Shown: positions 13,620 to 26,419 of the stretch, one piece after another | Position numbering within the stretch: position 1 is the stretch's first letter | How the letters are laid out: the number at the start of each line of letters is the position of its first letter | From: Camarhynchus parvulus | Lineage: Eukaryota > Chordata > Aves > Passeriformes > Thraupidae | DNA: 64,000 nucleotides | Assembly (NCBI RefSeq): GCF_901933205.1 | Contig: NC_044578.1 | Coordinates: forward strand, 15,161,501-15,225,500 | Reading direction: 5' to 3' | The notes under the pieces: model-generated | Database searches by the model: none | What the model was told of the DNA's origin: nothing | What the model saw: only the letters and a program-made list of their open reading frames with translations | Made by a program: the position numbers and the translations under genes

Positions 13620-14080
13620 GCAATATTTTTGTAACTATTGTGTTTTGACAGTGTCAGAATTAAGTGATGTAATACGTAGGAAGCAGAGAGCCTCATAAAT
13701 TGTATTAAAAGTTAAAGTTTCGGTGCAATGGCCAAAGGTGCATGAGGTAATGTATCCACAGTTCTTAATCACAGCCTCCTTTATTATGGCCTATTTCCAT
13801 CAGTCTAATCTGAAATGAATGCATTAGGTTTTGTGTTCTTTGCACAGTTGCTGCCAGCATCACTCTGCCCTTCCTCCTGATTTCCTTAGTAGTTTGGGAG
13901 CCTAAGGGAGGGGTGGATTAAATTGGAAAATATAAATAACAAATCAAAAATTAAAATTGATTGGATAAACAATTTCCCTGTTTCTTAATAAGTGATTGAT
14001 TTTTTAATCAATATTCATTATTTCTCAGAACATACCAAACTGTTTATTGAATAAATGAATGGTTGGAACTACAATGACAT
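13620..14080. promoter_or_regulatory. candidate conserved non-coding element
   Basis: A repeat-free block with enhancer-like words: a 'ttttgacagtgtcag' MEIS/TGIF-like core, 'tcctttattatggcc' resembling a PBX/HOX site, several TAAT cores, and the palindromic 'attgattttttaatcaat' near 13995. Texture-based inference; conservation is untested. Confidence 0.25.
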
Positions 14081-15208
14081 GAAATCAAATAGGTGAACCA
14101 ATTTCTTTAATAACATGGGCTGAACAGGCCACCTTATCTTACCTGGTTGAAACTAAAAGCCAGAAATTCAACACCATTGACTAGGTGATCCAAAAAAAGG
14201 ATGCAATTTGTTTTCATGTTTGATAGACACAGGTGTAGAGCCACATGCTGATTTGTGCGATATTTCTAAATTGCAGTTGAAAGTTACTTTCTTTTTGATA
14301 CAACTTTAGTGTTCTTTCTCACCATTCTTCATTAGTCAGCAGACTGCAAAGCTTCTGAAATAAAATTCAGATCTGAAAAATGAGATCTGTAAAACTGTTC
14401 ACTGTAAAGGCTTCAGGCATGGCAAATGAATTTCTCTAATAAGTTTTTATTCACTTGTATCAGATTCAGTGGTACACATATAAACTACACCCTACATCCT
14501 AATATATACTTCAGACTATTTCATTTTTTTGACATAATGTAAAAAAGAATCTTTTGAGGCACAGAGATTCTGATGTTCCTTTTTTCAGCTGAAGAAAAAG
14601 CACTAGGGTATTAGATCTCCATGAAATGTTTGCACAGTTGTTTAAAACAGAAGCAAGGATATTAATTTGGTTCTACATAAAAAAGATCATATCATTTACA
14701 TGATCTTTAACTCAAAAAATTTCTTCCAGGATGTGGAAATATTTAACTTTCATTTGTACTCAGAATATACATTATTCTTCTTCTTATGAAAATTATAAAC
14801 TGTGCCAATCAATTGTTAATTAATTTGTAGGATGCTCGCTTTAACATCTATTTTAACTTGTCAAAATTAATTTAACATATGACCAAACAGCAATATAATT
14901 TCATTGCTCCAACGACATAAAAGTATGGAATAACCTGAGCAATGGAAGGATTTGGAAAGATTGCAGCTTCAGTTTGTACACAAATTCCACATGTTCGTTG
15001 TTGTCAAAATTAATTATACAGAAACAAAGTATCAATCTATTGTGTTATCATGTACAAAAACACTAATGTAAGAAGAAGTTTCATTAAACTCACTTTTGTA
15101 GATCACAGATTTCTGCAAATGGTAAAGGCCTATGGTAAAACCAGAAATCTAACCTAAAATCTGAAACTTCAAATATAATTTCACTTTCAAAATCAATCTA
15201 TCTTACAG
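14081..15208. other. AT-rich non-coding stretch
   Basis: Nothing annotatable was seen. A small perfect inverted repeat (AAAGATCAT / ATGATCTTT) lies near 14683-14710. It is short enough to be chance. Confidence 0.5.
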
Positions 15209-15229
15209 CACTGCTCCCCAATAATAGAG
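15209..15229 (+). other. possible 21-nt microexon
   Basis: A pyrimidine-containing acceptor ('caatctatcttacag') and a strong donor (GAG|GTAAGTTCC) frame 21 nt whose length is a multiple of three. Frame 1 reads HCSPIIE. Frame 3 is also open and frame 2 is closed by TAA. Microexons of this size occur in neuronal genes. With no neighbouring exon identified, chance remains the simplest explanation. Confidence 0.12.
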
Positions 15230-15604
15230 GTAAGTTCCACTGGTAACTGTAAAAATTGGCATTTTGAAAGTACTAACCATTGAAATGATGCTGTTTCCTC
15301 TCATAATATATAAATATTCTGCAGAAATTCAACTCCAGTCACCAATCTGTATAACACCCATATCAAGAGCATTCAGGACTATCTGACAACATGAGTCATC
15401 ATCATTGACCAAAACACTTCCCCTAATTCCAAGCATAAAATCCCAGGCACTAATGGTCTGGATTTATTCACAGAGTTTTCAGCTCCCTTAGTCTGGCATT
15501 TTGCACCATCCACTTTAACATACACCTACATAAGCCTGTTAGGGTCCAGTTTCCCTTTGGAAACTTCAAAATGTGCTATTTTTCCAGTATGAGCTTGCTT
15601 CAAA

Positions 15605-15815
15605 TGGCTGTGACTGTCGCCTCGGTTGAGGTAATAGCTTGCCAAAGCCAGCAGCGGAGGAACTAGAGGCAGTTTGTGTCCCAGGCACTGGCCAGGAGAT
15701 GGTGGCAGAGAGCAGCTCTCCCTCAGCCCCTGCAGCGCCCACTGGAATCCTCAGAGACCCCGAGGTACTTTGGATACCTCATCACTGCCGCACAGCAAGC
15801 TCCTGACTTGTGCCA
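15605..15815. other. GC-rich, CpG-containing patch
   Basis: About 210 bp that is clearly more GC-rich than its surroundings, with several CpGs and words such as 'ccagcagcggaggaac' and 'cccctgcagcgcccactgg'. No known repeat family is recognisable. It could be a degraded mobile element, a lncRNA exon or a small regulatory island. A donor-like 'gaggtac' closes the purine-rich part at about 15765. No coding frame stands out. Confidence 0.35.
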
Positions 15816-16539
15816 TCAACTTACTTTTTATGTTTTAGGATAACGTAACAAGCTCAAAACATTGGTTAACATCCAGTTTGTTCAGTCAGATCTGGGCACT
15901 TGCATGAACACACTACAATACAAGCTGGTTGCCCTCAGCTCTCCCTCTTCTGCTGAAGAACCAAGTTTCCTGACATCAGTTTTGGTAGTGATAAAAATCA
16001 AACATTTTCTGGAGCCATTATTGCCTAAAATGTTAATGCAGTTTACTTTTTTCAACTGTGATCGATAGCTGGAGGAAAAGTGCCCATAAATTACTAAAGG
16101 CAAATACGATTCTATTAGCACTCAGGAGATTTTGCAACATTTGCCAGTCTGTTTTACTGGAAAAAAAAATTAATTTGTTGAAAGCCTAGTTTTTTTACCT
16201 GTCTTTGTCTTTCTCTGTAGAAGAGGGATATTTTTATCAGGAGTAATTTAGGAGATGTAATTCTAATGCACTATAGCTATAGGTTTCAATTAATGTTCTA
16301 CCTCTCTGTCAGCTTTACATTCCATGTTTTATGAAATCATTAACTATTGTCATGTTTCTATTATGATACTATTAGGAAATAAAGAGATGTATGTAAATGG
16401 AGATGTAAAATAAATGTATGACAGTTACTAGGAGCAACATCTGTGCACTATCATACGTGTTTACACTAATTTTCTAAAGATTCTTCCATTCATTACAGAG
16501 CATTGTTACTTGCTCTGGCACAACCCTTATTTCCATGCA

Positions 16540-16860
16540 TTTAGGGATTCAAGCAAAGAGAGGGTAAATGAGAGCCTAATCAATACCACTTTTCATTTTG
16601 CTTCTAATGTGCTGCCTTTCTCTTTCTTTTCTTCATGAACAAATCCAAAAAAGATCCTGACGTTACAGTCATAAAATGTAATTCTTCTGCAGAAACACAG
16701 ACAATAATGCTCTCTGTATTCAGGCATATTGCATATTCTAATGGCATTTGGCTAAATTGAGTATGGATTTAACATCAAAGGCTTCATGAATTTTTCAAAT
16801 GAGATATTAAAGTCAATATTTCAAGTGAAAGATATTTCAATTTAGTTGCATACACAACAA
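16540..16860. promoter_or_regulatory. candidate conserved non-coding element
   Basis: A repeat-free block with POU/homeodomain-like words ('cattaatgtg'-type and 'catattgcatattctaatgg') and a CREB-like 'cctgacgttacagtc'. It resembles a vertebrate enhancer in texture. No coding potential. Conservation is unverified. Confidence 0.2.
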
Positions 16861-19800
16861 TAAAAAACTTCTACAAGGCAGAGGTACTAGTGGCTATGGC
16901 AGTATTAGTTCATTCAGGAAATTATTAGTTTATAAGAAAATCAAACAGAAGGTTGTGATACAGCAATGACACTGAATAAATTAGACTAACAGATACACAC
17001 TAACGTACTTTATCTCTTGAAGTCTGAAGCAGAACTTGCTACTCGCATGTTCAGTCCTTCAAGCAGGGTTTCATTTGGGGATATTTTATTTTTTTATTTT
17101 GTAAATTCAAATGGTTCCACCTAAATTTGCATTCAGGACCTCAGAAATCTGCTTACATTCATCACTGAAATGGTTAGGCCTACTGTATGCAAGAAACACC
17201 CCAATCCTCTTTATTTTTTAATATTGTCAATGCTTATGCAATGCTGCTTCTGATTTCCCACTGAGTTACAAAACATTCAGACTACTCAGTGCTCACAAAT
17301 AGTCCACTGAGCTCTGACTACTTCTATGCCCTGGCAGAGATAAAGACAAACAAAATAACACAGGGTCTGGTCGTTCTTTGCCTTCCTATTTTGGGCATGT
17401 AGAATGTAGTAAAATGCCCATTAAATTAGGAGGATGGTGGATTATGATGCTGTGACATATCCCTGAGGAACACATTTGTGTCACCTACAACTCCTGGGAG
17501 AGCTGGATGCCCCACATACACGTGCTCCTAGTGCATACTTAGGCAGCTGCACCGCAGGGGCATTGTGCTGCTCTAAGGCCAAATATGCCATTTGCTCACA
17601 CACATATAACAGAAGATACCAGAAACTACAAATATACTGCCATGAATACTGATTTTACTAGTAATTCTTATATTACTAAAAACTAATTATAATTGGGTAC
17701 CAGGAGAAAGCTACACTGATTTAAAACCTTGACTATCAGGTAGTTTGGGCCAACAAATTATTACAAAGAATTCTGATCCTAAAAGCACTTCCCTGAAATT
17801 AGCAGGTTGTTTGTCTCTACAATATTCAGCCAAAGTGTTTGTTCTTACTGTGAGACTGCTCCAAGGGCTCACAGAGAGAACAAAGCTGGTGCTAACTAAA
17901 AGTTAAACTGCTAGGCCTGATTCTACCATAGCTGCAGGAGTGACAGCAAATGCTGATCAGTAACTCAGGACTAAACAAAGCTAACAGCCTTGTGGGGAAC
18001 TCATGGAGAGATTGGGGCAGGCCATCCCTCCCCCATTTAAACACTACCTAACTTGTAGCACTGCTTTTGGGGTCCTAGACAGCTCTTTGTTCACCCCTGG
18101 GGCTTCTCTAAAGCTCAGTGTTCAAAGCATGGTAATATTTCCATAAAACAAGAAGTGTCACCATCTCAAAGGCAATCAATCAGGGACAAATATCATCTTC
18201 AGAAACAGTAGTCTCATAAAAAGTATTTCTTGTGGTAACAAAGGTAAGGCAAAAGCCTTGTATAGATAATAAGATCCAATAATAAATAGAATTGTATTTT
18301 CAAAATTGCCTCTGGGGCTGGGGAATATGGTTTCCTTTTCTTCTGTTTTGATTTCGGGACATCTCTGAGATTGTTCTGAAAACTACAGTTCATGCTCAGT
18401 GAGGCAGTAGTACATCCAAAAACTTCCAGTTGAAATTATTGAAACTTTGATTTTTTTCATTACATAAAATGACACTGTTAAGAGGAAAGATTCCCCCATT
18501 ATGTCTACTCAGTCTGAGAATAATGCTTAAGGAATGATCCTCCAAATTGAATAATTTCCCATTTTCCTTGTTGATTTTAGGGATGCACATAAAGTTAAGA
18601 GTACATCTCTTGCAAGATCTGTGTCAAAATGAGAGTTCAAATCCTTCTTTAGAGCACTGCTAAATAAGCAAAGAATATTTGGAGTTCAGATCAGAAGAGC
18701 AGACCAAATTGTAGGATTTGGTCTTGAACAACCAAATGCTATGCCAAAATCAAAGTCATTCACATATCATGCTGTACATACCTTCTGTGTTTAATGTTAG
18801 GATTTATTGAAAACATATGAGTAGATTAACCATAGAAATAAACCGAAGAAATTGTGCTACCTAAAATATGGTTTTGACTCTTTATTAACTGGTGATAATC
18901 TGCACTGATTTGCATTGCAATTCCATTGCAGATGTTGCTGACATTAAGACTTATGACAAGGAAACTACAGAAAAAGCTGATTTAAACAGGTATTTCACAT
19001 TAACTCAACAACATATGCAGTGCATAACATCTCCCATGAGGGTTTTAAGTATTCTAATTCTTTGCAATTTCATTGTTGTTAAAAATAAAGAGTAATGAAA
19101 GTCCAGTTGACAGTCACTTGGTTTTCTCCAATTTCTAAAATTTTCTGATTTGCTCTTGAACTTTCCTTCTTGATGGAGTCTAAAGGAACCATAATTATGT
19201 AATTCAACTGAAACTCAAGGCATGGGCAAGGCCAGTTACATTTATTTGGATCTACCATTATTACAGCAGGAGCAAGCACAGCTGCTTTCAGACTTGTTAA
19301 TACATTCTGTAGGGGATGAAAGCCTTGAAAAGGGTGGTACTTGTGTGAATTTCCTCCCCCTCCATACAGCAAATGGAGCTGGCAATCCACCAAAGCTCCC
19401 AACTTAACACTCCTGCACTGTCTGGCAGAAGAAAGTGTGGCACTTGATTAAGGGGAAAATAGTGCTTTTGGGGCACTGAATAGGATCATCTTCAACACAG
19501 AGGAAGAACCATGAAGGACAAAGGACAGAAAGGTGGGGAAAGCGTGTTTGACTAGGTGAAGAAATGATCCCACTGTAAGGCTTTTTTCTTTCTATTTGTT
19601 ATAGGCCAGGTCTACAGCATTAGCTCTCCATCTAGGTAGAAGTAAGATACACCAGGACTCTCCACAGATGCTTTAGTCTATATCTGGGAAATGCATTTAT
19701 TATGAAGTGTTAGGTAGGCAGTGCCTGTGATCGTCCTCCAAGCTAGGTTGGCTTTTATACATTTTTACAGAGTGACAAAGCAGCAAATACCTTTAAAAAA

Positions 19801-20030
19801 CAGTATTAGTCAGTAGCAATCAAAATAAGAAGCTCTGTGTAGGTCATCTGAAAAGCCTAAAAAGCAATCAAAAATCAAACTGTTACCAGGCACACAAGAA
19901 TAGGAACAACCTCAATGGAAAGTATAATAAACAAACTCCTCTAGTAATGTGAACTACACAGATGCTTGCTCCATCAATTCAGTCCATATTTTGAAAGCCA
20001 CACAAGATCAATGAAGGCAACAGAACTTAC
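16861..20030. other. AT-rich non-coding stretch
   Basis: No gene or repeat family recognised. Short open frames at 18396-18590 (minus), 18892-19095 (plus), 19079-19402 (minus) and 19222-19407 (plus) lack splice context and known motifs. The minus strand leads toward the candidate exon that begins at 20081. Confidence 0.5.
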
Positions 20031-20081
20031 CCAACTTCAGTAGTTCAGCAATGAGCTCTGTGTGTTCGTCCACCCACCTCC
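20031..20081 (-). CDS. candidate internal coding exon (unidentified gene)
   Basis: This is the best exon candidate in the window. On the minus strand a CTGAC branch-point-like motif lies about 25 nt upstream of a pyrimidine tract ending 'cttctcttttccag'. Then come 51 nt, then a strong donor, TGG|GTAAGTTCTG. Only one of the three frames is open; it reads RWVDEHTELIAELLKLG with two bases before and one after (phase 1 on both sides, length divisible by three). The peptide is amphipathic and helix-like, and the tail resembles the second helix of an ankyrin or armadillo-type repeat, but that is only a resemblance. I do not recognise the gene. The next open splice-flanked segment upstream (21842-21891) ends in a matching phase. 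Confidence 0.5.
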
Positions 20082-21841
20082 CTGGAAAAGAGAAGTGTTA
20101 CATGTCAGGAATGAGTCCAGCAATTATCTTCTAACACAGGAGCAATGCCAGCAACATTCTGGTAATGGCAGCATTAATGCTAAAAGTTTACATTTTCAAA
20201 AGTGAAAACATTCACAGACACAATCTGGATATTTTAACTGTCACAGGCCTCAGCAATCTGATATTGCTTAGCCTTGTGGCCAAGGCATTCAGACACTGGT
20301 ATCTATCTGCCACAGAGAACAGATCTTCTCAGTACTTCCCTTAGAAACTCATTAATGCACCAAAATTAGAAAAATAAAAACAAAGGCCATGTCACTATTA
20401 ACAAATAAGAAACAAAGAAAAAATTTACTTATTTTGCTAAAAATAGATAATGAAAATATTTTCTACTCTATGGTAAGATCAGAAAACAACATAAAGTTGT
20501 AAAGTTCTACAGTAATTCAAATTCATTGAAGTCACTATAAATCCCAAAATACAGAAAATAACTTTAATTCATTTACTTGGTCAATCATTTAAGTTACCTG
20601 TCAAAACAAAGCAAAACAGAAAAAAAAAAAAAGGGCAACAAGTTCATGCCCACATAAAAAGGACAAAGCATCTACTATATAAGTGTAATCAAATGCAGTT
20701 TTGTACCAGAAATATAAATAGTACAGATTGGAAAAATACTTGAATAATGAAGTATTTCATGCAATTCCAAGGAAAATTAGATGAATGACTGAAAAGGATG
20801 GAAGTGTACACAATTCATTATATAGGATATGGTAACACTTGGCTAAGACAAGTGTGGAGTTCCTACTTTAATGAGCAGAGTCTTTGCTCACAAATTAAAA
20901 ATAAACAAATAAAAAAGATACGAGTATGATCTCACTTATTGGCAGTTGATCAAACTGCAATTTTCCCCAAGAGCTGGGAAGCCACTGCCTTATAACACAT
21001 CAAGAACTCCTGCTTATTGAACTGATCTGTGTACAGACTGACTCCTTTTCTGTCTAGAGCAATTGTTTTTCCTATCAAAACATTTGGGTTTATGGAAATG
21101 ACAACTTAATGGTTAACTGGAAACATAGCAGGATATTAAAGTTAAATCATGTTCACTTGACTTCAGTGTCTCATTGTAGCCCTACCAAATAAAAGTATTT
21201 TATAAAAGTTTCCTTTCACTGAGGGTTGTACAGTTGGTCCAATCTCAGTGCAATGCTGCTGATGTTAATAGCAAACTTGAATAGCTACACACAACAGTTT
21301 AAATCTCTAACATACATATATTTCCATAACTGAACCCAGCACTTTTCATTAATCATACAATGGCATGCTTCTTCATTTCCAGCCAGCTGATTAAAATGCA
21401 GATATATTGTCCTGAACACCACAGAAATCATGGGCACCTAGCCATTGTTTCCAAATAGTGTTTTCTCAGTCTTGTTTCACTCCTCAGCTACATATTGCAG
21501 ATTACAAAAATTATTAAAGATTCCAGCATAGAAATGGACAACAAAGGATCCTAAATAGGAGATTGAAATGCATAATTTTTCTGTCGCAACAAGGATAAAA
21601 CTTCAGGTAGAGAACGCCTACTTCAGTGTCCTCTACCCTACTACTGCAGCATTTCAAACATAATCAAAAGAAACTAATTTGAGTTTTCGATAAGGAAAAC
21701 CTGAAAATAGCTTGATAAGCTATAGATAGAAACATGTAGCTTTAAATTTTTATTTACATGAGTCCAAACACCTAAGAATGCTTGGAAAACAGGCACATCT
21801 ACGCTGAAAACAAGTTATTTGAGAATGGGTCAACAATCTAC
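20082..21841. other. AT-rich stretch, possible intron
   Basis: If the exons at 20031-20081 and 21842-21891 are real, this is a 1,760-bp intron on the minus strand. It holds an A13 run at 20620-20632 and otherwise featureless AT-rich sequence. Confidence 0.3.
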
Positions 21842-21891
21842 CTCTTAAGTCACTTATCATCCAAGTCTGTGTGAATCTCACATTACTCTTA
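21842..21891 (-). CDS. possible internal coding exon (unidentified gene)
   Basis: On the minus strand a branch-like 'cttaac' and a pyrimidine tract lead to 'gttccttttcag', followed by 50 nt and AGAG|GTAGATT. The acceptor is strong and the donor weak. The frame shared with the downstream candidate is open and reads KSNVRFTQTWMISDLR, with one base before and one base (G) after. Joined to 20031-20081 that base makes a GGG codon and keeps the frame open. The match has a one-in-three chance of arising randomly. No family was recognised. Confidence 0.25.
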
Positions 21892-22269
21892 CTGAAAAGG
21901 AACAGTTAAGACCCAAAGTACACCTTCATCTCGGACCTATGTCTCTAAACATATTATTTACTCAGGGATTGTATCTCAATTCAAATATATAATTTTGGAG
22001 TATTTTTCAGAAGGAACGCAATGGATGAATCACAAAGCTTCTAATCCTATACATAAGGCAAAAGTCTAAAGCACCATAAGGAGTCTTGCACACCATCAGA
22101 CAGGATTAGTGATTATTTCTCTAATACTCATTGTCTACCAGTGCATATATACTGCTACATATTTATTATAAGCTACATTTTTATAATTGTGATTTATGTA
22201 CACATTTCCACAAATTTTCTTGGAGAATGGCATTTTGCTGTGAACTGAATGCAGAACAAGGAACCAAGA

Positions 22270-22385
22270 GCTTCTCTGTCCTAACCTTCACTCCAGTAAC
22301 AGGTTCTTGAGTTTGCAGCCTTCAGCAAACCACTTCCTGCATTTGTAAAATGAAAATATAAACACCAGCTTGGTTACCTAGAAAA
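22270..22385 (+). mobile_element. possible ancient MIR-type SINE remnant
   Basis: The plus strand contains a run resembling the 3' half of an MIR consensus: a 'cagcaaaccacttcctg' analogue of the usual 'gggcaagtcactta', then 'catttgtaaaatgaaaat' matching 'catctgtaaaatggggat', then a 'cctagaaaataat' stretch. MIR and related elements survive in bird genomes only as rare diverged copies. The tRNA-derived head is not recognisable. A profile-based repeat search would decide. Confidence 0.3.
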
Positions 22386-22639
22386 TAATACTGGAAAACT
22401 ATTTGGTCTTCACAACCAAAAGCCAAGTCTGAAAAATTCACAGTGAATTTGGCAAGGAAATATTGCACAGTGCACTGCAATCCCAGCATTGCTTTGGCAC
22501 CTTATGGCATTTTCCCTGTATGATTTCCAGGCTAAATTCAAGTTTGACTTCCAAACCTGCAGACAGTTATGGCTGTTAAGCTACAATCACAGAATTTGTC
22601 TCTCTGGCTTCAAGAGGATTAATTAGATGCCTAAAGGTA

Positions 22640-22880
22640 AGGAATTAACCAAATGCTTGTAGAATGAAGGTTTCATTTGGTGAAGGGCCAATTTTCCCAA
22701 TTGATAATGTATAAATAAAATAATGCCTAATTTGCTACCATTACTAATGCTTTATATACTATATAATTGGAAGCAAATTAGCTATTTATTTTAAATTGTT
22801 TACATACAAATCTTATTTTCTTTAAGAGTAGGAATCAACGGCCATTTCTCTTCTAATTTGATGATGTCGTTACATATTAC
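22640..22880. promoter_or_regulatory. candidate conserved non-coding element
   Basis: A repeat-free block with homeodomain/POU-like words ('cctaatttgctacc', 'gcaaattagctatttat', 'ccaattgataatg') and no coding frame. Called from texture only. Confidence 0.2.
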
Positions 22881-25800
22881 AAAGACTAAGCATAAGGGGC
22901 TTTTCATTTTAAATTATCTCACTATGTACTGCAGTTAAACATTTGATAAAACACTACCCAACAGAAATAAAAACAAGTAGATAATAATCAAATATAACCT
23001 CATACTTTTATTAATCTAGGGCAGTTTCATATTTGATGCACATACAAGAATTTTAAAGAATCTTTTTTAAAAGTATTTTGAAGATACTGCTTGTATTCTC
23101 CATAAAAATTACAAGAAAATAGTTCATGTAACTGGCAACATTATTAAATAATATATATAGTTAACATTGCTTTTGTGAAACAGTCACCATATTCCTCAAA
23201 ACCACCTGATCCTTTTTATTCAAAAGGAAGTAAAAAAGTCTCACAAATATGAGTTAAAGACTGATTCTCTCAAAGACAACTCAGTGAAAAATAATGACTG
23301 ACTGTTAAGACCTTATATTTGTGAAACATGAAGCAGGTCATCAGCAGGAGTCCACAGAAATCCAGCTACACTGTTTTCACATCAAGGTTCAGAACAGCCT
23401 GATTTTCTTAAGGCTCTTGGTTCTCTCTGAGCCTCACTCCTCAGCTGAACATATGTGAATATCATTCTGGGTCTACCATAAGTTAAAGCATAATTATTTG
23501 TGTGTTACAGTAGTATGGGCACTTGCCACAGTCAGCAAAAGCAAAGTTACTACTGTTGATCGTGTGTCTTTCAGAGCTCGAATTCTTGCAGGTACCATGA
23601 CACCACATCCCTGTGGAAGGACACATGAATAAAAGAGGCTTTTGTGAGGTACACGGTGAAAACAAAGCCCAACAAGGCAGATAAATTCTTCACTGCATGG
23701 ATTACCAAACCAAAATATTACAAGCAAATGGAAGCCAATGGAACTTTCCAAGTTTGTGAGCAGATGGAAACTAACAGGATAAACTACCTTCCCTGTCTTC
23801 CTGGCTTTTTTCAAATGCTGGTATCACCTATGTTTCATCCTTAACTACAACTTCCTATGATTCATGTCAATTCTTCTCACTTGTCCATGACAACTACATC
23901 TACCATAATCTGGAAAATAAAATCTAAAAAATTGTCCTTTGAGTCTAGTACATAAGCCCTTTTTCTTCAACCACTCTTGGATTAAGTTCCCTGACCTTGG
24001 CTGAGCACTAGGTGATGTCAACAACTTCTATCCTGTGATGACTGAAGTTTGTCCAGGAGATGCAATTCTCCGTTAAATCCTTACGATTCCTTCACAGAAG
24101 ACATCAGTTTACATATAAATTATTTGCAAGAATACAAATTACCTCATTTGCAGCCAAATTAGGAATAACAAAATTTTGCAACTGCAAAAGAGTTGCTAGG
24201 CTCCTCTCCAACCATACAATAGTCGGATATATAAATGTACATGGCTTTCTCTCATTTGGGGGATTCATACCAGTCATGAGATTTTTGATATTACATACAT
24301 TTTTCAAAACTCCTTGGAAGTGCTGTCCATAATTTGAAAGATAATATAAAGAATTTAATCTGTTAATACACTCCACTCCTCAAAATGCAGTGGCATAAAC
24401 ACTAATGTCCAACATACTACAAGGGGGAGGTAACACTGAGTATTCAGGCTGCCTAAGGAACAGTCTTCCATGCAGTTCTGGATCCAAATAACTCCAACAT
24501 TGTCTGTTTTCTGAGAAGACTAGATCCTCAATGGAAAAGCTGCTAATAGCTGTGTGTTCATTAGACTTGGAAATGGAGAGTCACTCCTCTAGCCTGGAGC
24601 CAGAAGGTGGGCTTTCTTGGAGGCAGGGTTGATAACTTTTGAATACCAGATGAAGTCTATGGATACAAGACTGGTGTCAAATGACAAGAGCCTTAAGCAG
24701 ATGGATGACAGTGTGTGTGCACTATAGGCTGTTGTTAATTTACTAGCTAGAGATAATGCTTCTATAAAATTAAAAATGAGTCACTGGAAAACAGCCTGAG
24801 AGGCCATAGCCTGCAGATTTCAGGCCTCCTGGCAGGCCTGCATTGTGGGGGATATGTTTTTATAGAATCATGAAAATTAAAATTGCATGTTAGAGAGAAA
24901 GAAAACGTAATTGTTTCTCTTACTAGCTATTGAAGCTATTCATAGTTTGGATTTGTTATTCACGAGTACATATTCAGTGAAATGGAATAAACCACTCATA
25001 GGAGCTCATAGACAAGATACACATAAGCAGTGGCAAACATATATAATATTAATGAATTTTCAACTGTCAATATGTGGGGTTTATGTCTGGAACAATGCTT
25101 CCATAATTTTAGCATGACCATATACAAAGTCCCTCCTTTTCACCATTGGCCTGGATAGGACTTTTCACTGCTATTGGGTTATGTTGAAAATAACCTTTCC
25201 TCTGCTTTTATCTTGGAATGAAAATTTCATGTCATACTTCTTACAAGACTGTCAACAGATTTATGTATCATAACATAGACAAGGCTGTCTCATTGTTTCC
25301 TTGCTTCAAATGTAAGACCAGACATCAGATTCGATGTAAAATTTTTGTGAGAGCCCATTTTGATAAAGAAGCAACTTTATCACCAAAGGCAAAAAAGGGA
25401 ATGCTAAAGAATAAGTACACAGGTCTTAGCATGGTTCCCATGCTACTATTCACTGGGAGGGATACCCCTTACTATGCTATCTAGAACTTCCTGGGCCACT
25501 CAAGACCATATAATCTTAAGAAAACAGTGAAAAATTCAAACAATCTGCCATCCAAAGAAGCTGGATCGAAGCTGTCTATATAGCCAAAACTGTTCTTGAT
25601 CCCTACATGTATTTATCAAAGGCCCTAAAACAAAATTTAACCCACTGCCTGAGAACCAAATTCCAACAGATGTGAAAAATATGCTGTAGGAAAAACAGTT
25701 CTAACGCCTAGACAATTCCTTTAATGTTCTCATCTATCCAATGTAGAAGTAACAATACTATGCAAGTTTTCAGTACATTTTGCCCCTACTATTGTTGGTG

Positions 25801-26419
25801 AATATATCCCTTTGGATACCATTGCCTCTAGAATCCCAGCTTAAAGACAAAAAGCAGCCACATGACAGTTAGTGACAAGGTCAGAAGAAACAAAACCTTG
25901 CGATGCCCATTCAGGGTTCACGTAGTTTTTAATCCATAACCCCAGAGAGCTGATGTGGAAAGCCAGCTACACTGTTCCAACCCATCCTGCATCCACCCAG
26001 CACCACTGAGTCCAGCAGCATTACTGACAGTTTACATGCATGTGAATGAGAGCAGAATTAAATATGACATATGTAAAGAGATGCTCTTCAAAGCTTAAAA
26101 AGAGATGAGAGGAAGGAAGGGGAAGAACATGCAGACATGAACTAGTTATCCTGCATAATATACTACAATCAAGGTCACACATAAATGTTTATGTATATAA
26201 ATACATAAGACTGCCCATGCAATATTGTGCCAATTCTTTTCAGACAGTGATAGAGACCTCTGTGCAGCAATGCACATTTTTCAGCTTTAGAAAACTTTAA
26301 TACACAAGTGGCTACCATAGACTTGAGCCATGAGCACGTCCAAGTATTACAGTGCAGCACCTCTCATTTCCACTTGAAGGTGAAAGGCTGACTTTACAAA
26401 AAAGTTTTTCTTTTTTCAG
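22881..26419. other. AT-rich non-coding stretch
   Basis: No gene or repeat family recognised. Overlapping open frames on opposite strands at 23483-23844 and 24060-24376 are mirror shadows with no known motif. On the minus strand a good acceptor ('gatctagtcttctcag') near 24513 is followed by about 50 open codons ending near 24360. The hydrophobic, Trp/Cys-rich translation is not protein-like. Confidence 0.45.

Noticed and set aside
24360..24513. About 50 open codons after a good minus-strand acceptor
   Set aside because: The translation is Trp/Cys/Leu-rich and not protein-like. There is no donor, and it ends at a stop with no polyadenylation signal.
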